The notes under the pieces: model-generated
Database searches by the model: none
Told to the model about the DNA's origin: nothing
What the model saw: only the letters and a program-made list of their open reading frames with translations
Assembly: GCA_036795455.1 (NCBI GenBank)
Contig: DAIRET010000011.1
Location: 1-30,071 of the forward strand
DNA length: 30,071 nucleotides
From: DAIRET01 sp036795455
GTDB taxonomy: Bacteria > Bacteroidota > Ignavibacteria > Ignavibacteriales > Ignavibacteriaceae
Direction of reading: 5' to 3'
Position numbers and translations under genes: made by a program
Part shown: in pieces, positions 8,079 to 16,889 of the stretch
Numbering within the stretch: position 1 is the stretch's first letter
How the letters are laid out: every line of letters begins with the position of its first letter

Positions 8079-9659
8079 ATGTTCAAAGAGATTATAATAA
8101 ACTCATCTGCTGCACAAACGCGTGTAGCAATTACAGAAGACGGGAATTTAACAGACTTCTTTGTCGATTACCCTGAAAACCGGAGGATGGTGGGGGACAT
8201 TTATCTTGGTAAAGTCGCCCGCGTTCTTCCGGGAATAAAAGCTGCTTTTATAGACATCGGTATGAAACACGATGCCTTCCTCCATTTTTCCGATATCGGT
8301 GAACGCACCCAGGATATTCAAAGTATTATTGGCGACGATTCCGATGTTGAAGACGAAGATGACGAGGATAACGGAAAACATTCGGATGGCGGTCACCCCC
8401 AATCAATAAAAAACAATATCGAGATGATTAACGGTGTGCCTAAGCTTTCAAAGGGACAGGAAATAATCATTCAGATAACAAAAGAACCGGTTGCAAACAA
8501 AGGAGTAAGAGTATCTTCTTCAGTTTCAATCCCGGGCAGATTTTGTGTGCTTCTTCCTTTCGATAGTAAAATCGGAATATCGAAAAAAATTATGGACTTC
8601 CGCGAAAGGAAACGTCTACGCCATATCGCCAGAAGTATATTGCCTAAAAATTTCGGACTCATAATCCGCACGGTTGCCAAAAATCAACCCGAAGAATCTT
8701 TACTTGAAGATTTGAAGTATCTAAAAAAAATCTGGGAAGATATTGAAACAACTGTAAAAACAGAGAAACCGCCGGCGCTTATTCATCAAGACTTATCAAC
8801 CACAATCAGCGTTATCAGGGATTTCTTTACAAGTGATATATCGAAGATATTTATCGATTCCCGGAAGTTGTTCAAACAAATAAGAGATTATGTATACCTT
8901 GTTCAACCTTCTTTAACGGATAAAGTTGAATACTATAAATCCAGCAAACCGATTTTCGAAGCGTTCAAAATTGATGAACAGATTAAAACACTGCTCGGTA
9001 GAAAAGTCCCGATGAAAAGCGGTGGTTATCTTATTATCGAACACACCGAAGCAATGGTGGTAATAGATGTAAACAGCGGAAGGTATGCCGCAAGCAAAGA
9101 GCAGGAACAGAATTCTTTGAAAACAGACCTTGAAGCAAGCAGGGAAATTGCACGCCAGCTTAGGTTAAGAGATATAGGCGGTTTGATTGTGATTGATTTT
9201 ATCGACCTTGAAGATGATAAAAACCGGAAAAAGGTTTTTGATGAGTTAAGAAAAGAATTTAGAAAAGACCGTGCAAAGGTATCTGTCCTTCCTATGTCGG
9301 ATTTCGGACTTATTGAAATTACAAGACAGAGAATAAGGCAGAATATTGTTCAAGCAATGAATGAAGCATGTCCTTACTGCGATGGTACAGGGCTGCTTAC
9401 TAAAAAATCGCATATCCTTTACGAAATAGAAGAATGGATTAAGAAATATAAACAACGCAAAAGTCAGGGTCCTCTGGCTTTACACTGCCATCCCTCTATT
9501 GCGGAAAAACTGCGTGAAGGTACGGTAAAAGCCATTACAAAACTTCAGTTGAAAAACTTTGTTAGGATCAAACTGATTGAAGATGAAAAATTAAGCGTTA
9601 AACAGTTCAAGTTTATTGCAAAGAGAAGTAAAAAAGATATAACCGACGACTATTTATAA
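8079..9659 (+). CDS. rng: Ribonuclease G / E family endoribonuclease
   Basis: Endonuclease that cuts single-stranded AU-rich RNA near 5'-monophosphate ends and matures rRNA and mRNA. The 526-residue protein has the catalytic RNase E/G core without the long RNase E scaffold tail, hence RNase G-type. Visible parts are an N-terminal S1-like domain (GDIYLGKVARVLPGIKAAFIDIG), the metal-binding aspartates in VVIDVNSGRY and VIDFIDLEDD, and the zinc-link cysteines in CPYCDGTG that hold the dimer together. The S1 region is interrupted around residues 85-108 by a very acidic, low-complexity insert (DDSDVEDEDDEDNG). The start at 8079 gives the conserved opening MFKEIIINSS. It sits alone between the pnp terminator and gcvT, adjacent to another RNA-decay gene. 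Confidence 0.93.
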   Translation: MFKEIIINSSAAQTRVAITEDGNLTDFFVDYPENRRMVGDIYLGKVARVLPGIKAAFIDIGMKHDAFLHFSDIGERTQDIQSIIGDDSDVEDEDDEDNGKHSDGGHPQSIKNNIEMINGVPKLSKGQEIIIQITKEPVANKGVRVSSSVSIPGRFCVLLPFDSKIGISKKIMDFRERKRLRHIARSILPKNFGLIIRTVAKNQPEESLLEDLKYLKKIWEDIETTVKTEKPPALIHQDLSTTISVIRDFFTSDISKIFIDSRKLFKQIRDYVYLVQPSLTDKVEYYKSSKPIFEAFKIDEQIKTLLGRKVPMKSGGYLIIEHTEAMVVIDVNSGRYAASKEQEQNSLKTDLEASREIARQLRLRDIGGLIVIDFIDLEDDKNRKKVFDELRKEFRKDRAKVSVLPMSDFGLIEITRQRIRQNIVQAMNEACPYCDGTGLLTKKSHILYEIEEWIKKYKQRKSQGPLALHCHPSIAEKLREGTVKAITKLQLKNFVRIKLIEDEKLSVKQFKFIAKRSKKDITDDYL

Positions 9660-9691
9660 AATAGGTCATTTACCGGTATGCTTTTTTTTAT

Positions 9692-9699
9692 TAGTTTTG
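9692..9699 (+). promoter_or_regulatory. Candidate -7 box for gcvT-comB-ftsK (TAGTTTTG)
   Basis: TAGTTTTG fits TAnnTTTG; the bases 20 upstream (ATTT at 9668-9671) are a poor -33 box. If used, it would give a leader of about 115 bases containing the branched structure at 9725-9778. Confidence 0.3.
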
Positions 9700-9724
9700 A
9701 CTTAACGATTCTTAAAGTTGAAGT

Positions 9725-9778
9725 GATGGAGTGTAACCTCTTCCGGGTTGGCTTAATTCTTTGAAGATTCTCTCCATC
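9725..9778 (+). promoter_or_regulatory. Possible branched RNA structure in the gcvT leader
   Basis: GATGGAG (9725-9731) pairs perfectly with CTCCATC (9772-9778). Inside it AACC (9735-9738) can pair with GGTT (9746-9749), and a small TTC/GAA hairpin lies near 9758-9765, giving a possible three-way junction. No T-run follows, so it is not a terminator. I do not recognise a glycine, THF, TPP or SAM riboswitch consensus. Confidence 0.35.
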
Positions 9779-9822
9779 CGACTTATTTAAAAAACTTATT
9801 TCTTAATAAACCGGATATTAAA

Positions 9823-10908
9823 GTGAAAAAGACAAAATTTTACAACGTTCACCAAGAACTTGGAGCAAAGATAGTTGAATTTGCAGGCTATCTTATGCCG
9901 ATTCAATATTCATCAATAATTAATGAACACAAAGCAGTGCGTAACTCGGTCGGAGTGTTTGATGTAAGTCATATGGGCGAAGTTTTTATAAGGGGGAATG
10001 CAGCCGAACAATTCGTTCAACACATCACAATTAACGATGCATCCAAATTATTCCCGGGCAGAGTTCAGTATTCCGCAATGTGCTACGAAGACGGCGGGAT
10101 AGTTGATGATTTACTCGTCTATAAAATTTCGCAGGATGAATTCCTACTTGTTGTAAACGCCTCCAACAAAGATAAAGATTTTGAATGGATGAAAAAGAAT
10201 AATCAATTTGGTGTGGAAATCTCCGATGAAAGTGATGAATATTCGTTGCTCGCAATTCAGGGCCCGAATGCAAAAGAAGTATTACAAAAAATTACGGATT
10301 GCGATTTAAACCTTGAGTATTACCATTTCACAAGCGGGAAATGCGCCGGCAAAGAAGTTATTATTTCAAGAACCGGTTATACGGGTGAAGTCGGGTTCGA
10401 GCTGTATTTCAAAGCAACCGAAGAAGAAGCCGAAGCTATCTGGAAAGCTATTTTTGAAGCGGGAAAAGAGTTTGGTATTCAGCCTGTCGGTTTAGGAGCG
10501 AGGGATTCCTTGCGACTCGAAATGGGTTATTGTTTATATGGAAATGATATCGATCAAACTACCAATCCCCTTGAAGCCGGTTTGAGCTGGATAACAAAAC
10601 TGTCTAAAGAACATCGGTTCATCGGGAAAGATGCTTTAATGAAAATAAAAGCGGATAAAGTCAAAAGAAAACTTACCGCACTTATAACGGATGAGAAAGC
10701 ATTCCCGCGCCACGGGTACGATGTTACACTCAACGGGACAAAAGTCGGTTATATTACAAGCGGTACAGTTAGCCCGATGCTTGAAAAAGGAATTGCCCTT
10801 GCTTACGTTGATATTCAATACTCGACTTTTGATACACAGTTAAATTTTTTAATTAGGAATAAAGAAGTACCGGCTAAAGTTGTTAGTTTACCATTTGTGA
10901 AAAAGTAG
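9823..10908 (+). CDS. gcvT: Glycine cleavage system T protein (aminomethyltransferase)
   Basis: T protein transfers the methylene group from the aminomethylated H protein to tetrahydrofolate, releasing ammonia, in the glycine cleavage complex. The 361-residue product has normal length and the family's motifs: the opening KTKFYNVHQELGAKIVEFAGYLMP, GVFDVSHMGE near residue 44, LLVVNASNKDKD, the folate-binding-region block ISRTGYTGEVGFELY, GLGARDSLRLEMGYCLYGND, and the C-terminal barrel with FPRHGYDV. It starts with GTG at 9823, which gives the conserved N-terminus; there is no better ATG. gcvH and gcvP are not in the window. comB follows after 26 bases and ftsK overlaps comB, so the three are probably one transcript. 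Confidence 0.95.
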   Translation: MKKTKFYNVHQELGAKIVEFAGYLMPIQYSSIINEHKAVRNSVGVFDVSHMGEVFIRGNAAEQFVQHITINDASKLFPGRVQYSAMCYEDGGIVDDLLVYKISQDEFLLVVNASNKDKDFEWMKKNNQFGVEISDESDEYSLLAIQGPNAKEVLQKITDCDLNLEYYHFTSGKCAGKEVIISRTGYTGEVGFELYFKATEEEAEAIWKAIFEAGKEFGIQPVGLGARDSLRLEMGYCLYGNDIDQTTNPLEAGLSWITKLSKEHRFIGKDALMKIKADKVKRKLTALITDEKAFPRHGYDVTLNGTKVGYITSGTVSPMLEKGIALAYVDIQYSTFDTQLNFLIRNKEVPAKVVSLPFVKK

Positions 10909-10934
10909 ACGCCGGTTCAAGGAAAAATCTGTAA

Positions 10935-11702
10935 ATGAAAATAAACACCTTATTTTGTCCTTCACACATTGAAGAGCTTTATTTTACCGGAAAAACCGTC
11001 GTTGTAATCGATGTTTTACGCGCTACTTCAACAATAATTGCAGCATTAAGTAACGGCGCAAAAGAGATTATCCCGGTTAGTAATTTCGAATTCGCAATGA
11101 AGATTTCCGGCAATATGTTTGGAGGACAAACACTATTGGGAGGGGAAAGAAACACGAAAAAGATAGACGGTTTCAATCTGGGAAATTCACCGCTTGAATA
11201 TAACCGCGAAACAGTTTCAGGTAAGTCGATTATCTTTTTGACTACAAACGGCTCCAAAGCTGTGGTTAAAACAAAGTTCTCCGATACTTCCGTTATATGT
11301 GCCTTTTCAAATCTTTCTGCTGTTGCTAAATATATGGCTTCACTTAATAAAGACATGGAGATTGTATGCTCTTCCCGTTCCGGTTTTTTCAGCATGGAAG
11401 ATGCTGTTTGTGCAGGCAAATTAGCTGCCGAGATTGCTGCAAACGTTGATGGAATTGAACCAACCGATTCAACCTCTGCTGCAATTCAATTGGCAAAATC
11501 TTTCGGTAAGAACATAAAAAAAATGGTCGGCAGTACGGACCACGGTAAACTTTTAATCGAAAACGGTTTTGAAGAAGACCTTCAATATTGCAGTAAACTT
11601 AATTCAACCGAAATTCTCCCGCTCTTTTTATCCGGTAGTATTAAAGTTCTTCAGCCCCCTTCCGAACCGGTAGAAAATGTTACTCAATCTGTTAGCGGAT
11701 AA
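10935..11702 (+). CDS. comB: Probable 2-phosphosulfolactate phosphatase (ComB family)
   Basis: The 255-residue protein fits the ComB family, Mg-dependent phosphatases that convert 2-phosphosulfolactate to sulfolactate. In methanogens this is a coenzyme M step; in bacteria the role is often uncertain because the rest of the pathway is missing. Recognisable blocks are VVVIDVLRATSTI near residues 22-34, LLGGERNTKKIDGFNLGNSP, FLTTNGSKAV, VCSSRSGFFSMEDAVCAGKLA and a late STDHGKLL. No comA- or comC-like gene is in the window. It lies 26 bases after gcvT, and its stop codon overlaps the ftsK start (TAATG), implying translational coupling with ftsK. The family call is firm; the in vivo substrate is inferred. 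Confidence 0.82.
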   Translation: MKINTLFCPSHIEELYFTGKTVVVIDVLRATSTIIAALSNGAKEIIPVSNFEFAMKISGNMFGGQTLLGGERNTKKIDGFNLGNSPLEYNRETVSGKSIIFLTTNGSKAVVKTKFSDTSVICAFSNLSAVAKYMASLNKDMEIVCSSRSGFFSMEDAVCAGKLAAEIAANVDGIEPTDSTSAAIQLAKSFGKNIKKMVGSTDHGKLLIENGFEEDLQYCSKLNSTEILPLFLSGSIKVLQPPSEPVENVTQSVSG

Positions 11703-14164
11703 TGGCGAAGAACAACAAAACAAAGAAGAGTAATGGAACAAATTCTTCTGCTAAAACCGGCAGTAGAATTAAAGGGATTTCTGCTCTTGTAATGTTAATC
11801 TCTTCGGTTGTTATCTTGTTTAGTATAATATCATACTCAAGATTTGACCTTGCACTACTAAACTACAGTTTTTCCGATTTATTCCAGGTGTTTAATAACG
11901 ACGAACTGCAAAAAGAACTCCATTCTGCAAATAACTGGCTCGGAATTACAGGTGCATATATTGCGGACTTTTTTATCAATTCAACCTTCGGAATTTTTTC
12001 AATTATTTTCCCAGTATTGATTGCCTTTTGGGGCATCTCCCTTTTTATCGATATTGACTTAAAAAAGAAACTGCGGTTTACTAATTTTACTCTCTCAACC
12101 GCATTATTATTATCGGTTCTTTTCGGAGTGATAAGGATTGAATTTAAAATTTTTTACGAATCTTATGAGCTATCCGGTGCAGTCTGCAAGTTTATTGGAA
12201 GCGCTCTCGGTGTGTTGCTGGGGGGATTCGGTTCTTTAATTTTTCTATTTACTCTTTTGGCAGTTTTGATAATGCTCTTTTTCAGAATCAAGCCGGAAAG
12301 AGTGTTCGATTTTATTAAATCGTTATTTGAAAAGTGGAGAGATGATCCGGATGACAAAATTAAAGTTGTTGTTCCCGATGAAAATGGAAACAAGCAAAAG
12401 AATGGTAAGGATAAAAAGAAAAAACCGATCTTTACATTTACAGGCTCAGATGATGAAACCGTAGAAGAAGAAGTTCCTCTTAACCAGGAGACAAGTATTA
12501 AAATTGTCAGGAAGGAAGAACCGCAGCCGGTTGATAAGCAGGTTGACTCGGTTAAAGAAGAGAAACCGGCTGAAGATAAGAAAACCGCCGATTCAAAAAA
12601 GAAAAAGAACATTGAGGCGGATACAGAGGGGAATATTGAAAAACAGCCATCCGATTTACCTGAACAGTGGGAAGAAAAAATTGTTTATAAAAAACCGGGT
12701 CTGGATTTACTTAATGCCGTTCCGCAGGAAAACTACAAAGTTGCAGAAGAAGAATTAAAGAAGAATGCAGAACTGTTAAAAGATAAACTCTCATTATTCG
12801 ATATTGAAATTCAGGACATTACCGTAACTCCGGGTCCCGTTGTTACTTTATACGAGATAGTTCCCGCTCCCGGTGTTAAAATCAGCAAAATCGTTAGTCT
12901 TGAACACGATATTGCCCTTGCATTAGCAGCCAAGGGAATAAGAATAATCGCACCGATTCCGGGTAAAAGCGCAATCGGTGTTGAAATACCGAATTCATCT
13001 CCATCCCTTGTTGTGGCTAAATCGGTATTAAATAAACTTGAAGGGATTGATTACGAACTTCCGCTTGCACTCGGAAAAGATATCGCCGGTGAAGTATTAA
13101 TTACCGATCTCTCGAAAATGCCACATATGTTGATTGCCGGTTCCACGGGCTCCGGTAAAAGTGTCGGTATAAATATGATAATAACAAGTTTACTTTACGC
13201 AAAAGAACCCTCACAGGTAAAATTTGTGATTATCGATCCGAAGAAAATTGAATTATCGTTTTACAAGAAATTAAGACAGCATTTTCTTGCAGTCTCACCT
13301 GATCTTGATGAAGAGATTATTACGGTTCCGCAGAATGCAGTGCTGGCGCTTAAATCCGTTGAATATGAAATGGAAAAGAGATACGACAAACTTGCAAAAG
13401 CCGGTGTTAGAAATATTGTCGATTATAATGCGAAAGTAAAAGACCCTGCACGCAAACCCAAAGATTCCGATAATGTAAAACATCATCCTATACCTTACAT
13501 AATCGTAATAATTGATGAACTTGCCGATTTAATGATAACCGCCGGCAAAGAGGTGGAAGAACCGATAGCAAGGCTTGCACAACTGGCTCGTGCGGTGGGA
13601 ATACATCTTGTACTTGCAACCCAGCGTCCTTCGGTAAACGTTATTACAGGTGTAATAAAAGCTAATTTCAGTTCAAGGATTGCATACCAGGTTGCAACTA
13701 AAATTGATTCAAGAACAATACTTGATATGAATGGAGCAGAACAACTGCTAGGTAGAGGCGATATGCTCTTCTTACCCGGCGGTACTCCCAAACCGTTCCG
13801 TATCCAGAACGCATTTATAACAACAGACGAAGTTGAAAGAATTACAGATGCAATAAGCAGGCAGAAAGGTTATTCAAGGTTATACTATCTTCCTTCTTTG
13901 TATGAAAAGAAAAAAGAAACAGCAGGAAGATTTTTAGATGATCTTGACCCGCTTTTTGAAGAAGCTGCAAAAGTTATTGTAAGACATCAACAAGGTTCTG
14001 TATCTTTATTGCAAAGAAGGTTAAAACTCGGTTATGCACGTGCAGCCCGAATCGTTGATCAGCTTGAAGAAGCGGGGATAGTCGGACCCAACGATGGAAG
14101 TAAAGCGCGCGAAGTCATTATTGAAAACGACGAACAACTTGAAGTGATTTTGCGCTCTCTCTGA
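11702..14164 (+). CDS. ftsK: DNA translocase FtsK/SpoIIIE
   Basis: Septum-anchored, ATP-driven DNA pump that clears and aligns chromosome ends at division and activates XerCD recombination. The 820-residue protein has an N-terminal membrane part with about four helices (first near residues 25-47, last ending near 200), a charged Lys/Glu-rich linker (about 220-330), and the alpha/beta motor. The Walker A motif GSTGSGKS is at 480-487 and the Walker B acidic pair is near D605-E606 (VIIDELADL). The C-terminal gamma winged helix (VRHQQGSVSLLQRRLKLGY onward, about 760-820) reads polar DNA sequences. The linker is short compared with E. coli FtsK and closer to SpoIIIE. The start ATG overlaps the comB stop by one base. 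Confidence 0.96.
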   Translation: MAKNNKTKKSNGTNSSAKTGSRIKGISALVMLISSVVILFSIISYSRFDLALLNYSFSDLFQVFNNDELQKELHSANNWLGITGAYIADFFINSTFGIFSIIFPVLIAFWGISLFIDIDLKKKLRFTNFTLSTALLLSVLFGVIRIEFKIFYESYELSGAVCKFIGSALGVLLGGFGSLIFLFTLLAVLIMLFFRIKPERVFDFIKSLFEKWRDDPDDKIKVVVPDENGNKQKNGKDKKKKPIFTFTGSDDETVEEEVPLNQETSIKIVRKEEPQPVDKQVDSVKEEKPAEDKKTADSKKKKNIEADTEGNIEKQPSDLPEQWEEKIVYKKPGLDLLNAVPQENYKVAEEELKKNAELLKDKLSLFDIEIQDITVTPGPVVTLYEIVPAPGVKISKIVSLEHDIALALAAKGIRIIAPIPGKSAIGVEIPNSSPSLVVAKSVLNKLEGIDYELPLALGKDIAGEVLITDLSKMPHMLIAGSTGSGKSVGINMIITSLLYAKEPSQVKFVIIDPKKIELSFYKKLRQHFLAVSPDLDEEIITVPQNAVLALKSVEYEMEKRYDKLAKAGVRNIVDYNAKVKDPARKPKDSDNVKHHPIPYIIVIIDELADLMITAGKEVEEPIARLAQLARAVGIHLVLATQRPSVNVITGVIKANFSSRIAYQVATKIDSRTILDMNGAEQLLGRGDMLFLPGGTPKPFRIQNAFITTDEVERITDAISRQKGYSRLYYLPSLYEKKKETAGRFLDDLDPLFEEAAKVIVRHQQGSVSLLQRRLKLGYARAARIVDQLEEAGIVGPNDGSKAREVIIENDEQLEVILRSL

Positions 14165-14222
14165 TAATGAATTATTAAGGGGGTTAAGATGTTTTATGTT
14201 AATCAATCTTATTGTGTGTTAA

Positions 14223-14260
14223 ATTGAACAGCGGTACACATATTGCCGGGAGTGTTCAAT
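14223..14260 (+). promoter_or_regulatory. 8-bp inverted repeat upstream of the acyltransferase fusion gene
   Basis: ATTGAACA at 14223-14230 and TGTTCAAT at 14253-14260 are perfect inverted arms 22 bases apart, with a nested CGG/CCG pair inside. It lies 40 bases before the GTG at 14301 and has no T-run. It may be an operator or an RNA stem; function unknown. Confidence 0.35.
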
Positions 14261-14300
14261 AAGTTGTATCTCGTAATCAATCAGACAAAACGGAGTTCAA

Positions 14301-16760
14301 GTGTTTTTACATTCAAGCGAAAAAACAGCTTTAATCTTAAAAGATTCAAAAATCAGCTACAATGAACTGCTTAGGCATATCAATTACTACGCTTCTCTTT
14401 TTCAAGGGGAGAATCCCGGTAAAGTAGCAATCTTTTTTGAAAACCGGGCAGAATGGGCTTATGCGTTTTATTCTGTTTGGAAAAAAGAAGCAATCCCCGT
14501 TCCTATAGATTATCTGGCTTCGGCTGAAGAAGTTGCTTACATACTTAACGACTGCAAACCTTCAATTCTTTTTTGTTCCAAAGGAACTCAACCCGTAGTT
14601 CAAAAAGCAAAGAACATGCTTGATTACGATTTAAAGATAATCGTAGTTGATGACCTAAAATATGATGTTAATGCTTATCCAACCGAAAATCTTGAAATTA
14701 AAGATGTATATAAAACTGCGGCTATAATTTATACTTCCGGCACTACCGGTAGTTCAAAAGGAGTAATGCTCTCATATGATAACATGATAGCAAACATCGA
14801 ATCGGTTTCAAAAACAATCCCGATATTTGCAGAGGAGAGAGTTGTATTGATTCTATTACCGCTTCATCATGTTTTCCCTCTTGTCGGCTCGCTGCTTGCC
14901 CCGCTTTTTGTGAAATCTTCTGTTGCAATATCACCTTCAATGGTTTCGGAAGATATAATAAACACGCTGCAAAAAAACGGTGTTGCAATCATCATCGGTG
15001 TTCCACGGTTGTATGCTGCTATTCATAAAGGGGTGATGGATAAGATCAACAGCAATAAAGTTGCAACGCTCCTTTTCAAACTTGCAAGAAGCATAAACTC
15101 CCGCTCTTTTTCAAAAAAGATATTTAAGAAAGTCCATGAAAAATTCGGAGGTAAAGTTGAATACATGGTTTGCGGTGGAGCAAAACTAAATGAAGAAATC
15201 GCTTCCGATTACAAAACATTAGGGTTTGAAATGCTTGAAGGTTTTGGAATGACTGAAGCCGCCCCGATGATATCTTTCACACGTCCGGGTAAATGGAAAA
15301 TCGGTGCTGCAGGACAACCTATGCCCGGTGTTGAAGTTAGAATAAAAGAGGGTGAAATTATTGCACGGGGAAGGAATATTATGCAGGGATACTATAACTG
15401 TCCCGAAGAAACCGCCTCGGTAATAAAAGACGGATGGCTTCATACGGGCGACCTCGGTTATCTTGCAGAAGATGACTTCGTTCACATTACGGGAAGAAGT
15501 AAAGAAACAATCGTTCTTTCCAACGGGAAAAATATTAATCCCGAAGAAGTTGAAACGGCTCTTATTGCAACTTCTCCGTACATATCCGAAGTTGGAGTGT
15601 TCTTAAAAGATGATTCTCTTTGTGCTGCTTTTCTACCGGACTTCAAAAAACTAAAAGAAAAAGAAGCAGTAAACCTGGAAGATTTTTTCCGTTGGGAGGT
15701 TGTTGATAAGTATAACAAGAGTGTATCACCTTACAAAAGGATAACTAATTTTGTTTTCTTAAAAGAAGAACTACCGAAAACAAGGCTTGGCAAAATTCAA
15801 AGGTTTAAACTTGTAGAATTTGCAGAGGGTAAATCAAAAGGGAAAAAAGAAGAACGTGAAGAACCTGTTTTTGAAGAATACATTATTATTCGTGATTATC
15901 TAAAAGAACAGAAGAAGGGGAATGTTCATCCCGATGACCATCTTGAAATCGATTTGGGGCTTGATTCACTTGACAGGTTAAGTCTGATTACATTCCTTGA
16001 ATCCACTTTTGGAATTGACGTAAAAGAGGATGTTTTGATAAGTAACGCTACTATCGAAAAACTCTCCAATTATATGAAGGAGAAGAAAAACAAAATCACT
16101 GTTGAAGCTGTTAAGTGGGCGGAAATACTTAAAGCCCGTATCGATCTTAAATTACCCCAAAGCTGGTTTACTCAAAACCTTCTTAAAAATACATCCCGGT
16201 ATTTTCTAAAAATATATTTCAGGCTTAAAGGAGAAGGAACAGAAAACATACCGGATGGTCCTTTCATACTTGCTCCGAATCATCAAAGTTTTCTTGACGG
16301 ATTATTCGTCTCTGTTTTTCTAAAAAACCGGGTTATGAAAAACACTTACTTTTATGCGAAAGAAAAACATGTTCGTAACCGCTTCATCCGCGCTTTTGCC
16401 GTAAGAAATAATGTTATTGTAATGGATATCAACAAAGACTTGAAAGAATCATTACAAAAACTTGCGGAAGTTCTTAAGAGCGGAAAAAATATAATTATTT
16501 TCCCGGAAGGCACAAGAACGAATTCAGGAAAACTCGGTTCATTCAAAAAAGCTTTTGCTATTCTTAGCAGTGAATTAAATGTTCCTGTTGTTCCGGTTTC
16601 AATTAAAGGTGCTTTTGAAGCTCTGCCGAAAGGGAGTAAAATTCCGAGACCGTGGAAGAGAATTCACGTAAAGTTTCATAAACCGATCTACCCGGAAGGA
16701 TTGGACTACGATTCCCTGCTTGAGAGAGTATTTAACCAGCTCTCTACGGAGGTATCTTAG
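14301..16760 (+). CDS. Fused acyl-CoA/ACP synthetase - acyl carrier protein - 1-acylglycerol-phosphate acyltransferase
   Basis: An 819-residue three-domain protein. Residues 1 to about 520 are an AMP-forming acyl ligase: P-loop YTSGTTGSSKG near 143-153, GFGMTEAAP near 314, and GDLGYLAEDDFVHITGRSKE with the catalytic-lysine tail KTRLGKIQRF. Residues about 525-600 form an acyl carrier domain with the phosphopantetheine serine S556 in LGLDSLDRL. Residues about 620-819 are a PlsC-type acyltransferase with H661-x4-D666 (NHQSFLD) and FPEGTR at 734-739. The likely role is to activate free fatty acid, hold it on the built-in carrier and place it on a lyso-phospholipid or glycerol-phosphate acceptor at the membrane. 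E. coli Aas has the opposite domain order and lacks the carrier. The start is GTG. Confidence 0.85.
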   Translation: MFLHSSEKTALILKDSKISYNELLRHINYYASLFQGENPGKVAIFFENRAEWAYAFYSVWKKEAIPVPIDYLASAEEVAYILNDCKPSILFCSKGTQPVVQKAKNMLDYDLKIIVVDDLKYDVNAYPTENLEIKDVYKTAAIIYTSGTTGSSKGVMLSYDNMIANIESVSKTIPIFAEERVVLILLPLHHVFPLVGSLLAPLFVKSSVAISPSMVSEDIINTLQKNGVAIIIGVPRLYAAIHKGVMDKINSNKVATLLFKLARSINSRSFSKKIFKKVHEKFGGKVEYMVCGGAKLNEEIASDYKTLGFEMLEGFGMTEAAPMISFTRPGKWKIGAAGQPMPGVEVRIKEGEIIARGRNIMQGYYNCPEETASVIKDGWLHTGDLGYLAEDDFVHITGRSKETIVLSNGKNINPEEVETALIATSPYISEVGVFLKDDSLCAAFLPDFKKLKEKEAVNLEDFFRWEVVDKYNKSVSPYKRITNFVFLKEELPKTRLGKIQRFKLVEFAEGKSKGKKEEREEPVFEEYIIIRDYLKEQKKGNVHPDDHLEIDLGLDSLDRLSLITFLESTFGIDVKEDVLISNATIEKLSNYMKEKKNKITVEAVKWAEILKARIDLKLPQSWFTQNLLKNTSRYFLKIYFRLKGEGTENIPDGPFILAPNHQSFLDGLFVSVFLKNRVMKNTYFYAKEKHVRNRFIRAFAVRNNVIVMDINKDLKESLQKLAEVLKSGKNIIIFPEGTRTNSGKLGSFKKAFAILSSELNVPVVPVSIKGAFEALPKGSKIPRPWKRIHVKFHKPIYPEGLDYDSLLERVFNQLSTEVS

Positions 16761-16816
16761 TTATTAACCCGGTTTTAAAAGTTTAATCTTCAATTAAACA
16801 CAAATCGAAACCGGTA

Positions 16817-16845
16817 CTCAACCGGAGTTGGTTAGAGCATTTTTT
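16817..16845 (+). terminator. Probable intrinsic terminator after the acyltransferase fusion gene
   Basis: CTCAACC at 16817-16823 pairs with GGTT-A-GAG at 16830-16837 (one bulged A, 6-base loop), followed by CATTTTTT. A wider perfect inverted repeat, CGAAACCG (16806-16813) with CGGTTTCG (16847-16854), encloses it and could compete with or extend the structure. Confidence 0.5.
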
Positions 16846-16889
16846 ACGGTTTCGGTGAAACCATTACTAATATTATAAAAGGCAAAAAA

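Noticed and set aside
7904..8176. 90-codon frame in the rng leader
   Set aside because: No family resemblance or ribosome-binding site, non-ATG start, and it runs out of frame into the well supported N-terminus of RNase G.
9700..9822. Glycine or tetrahydrofolate riboswitch before gcvT
   Set aside because: The leader has a branched stem, but I could not match the conserved core of either class; reported only as an unassigned structure.
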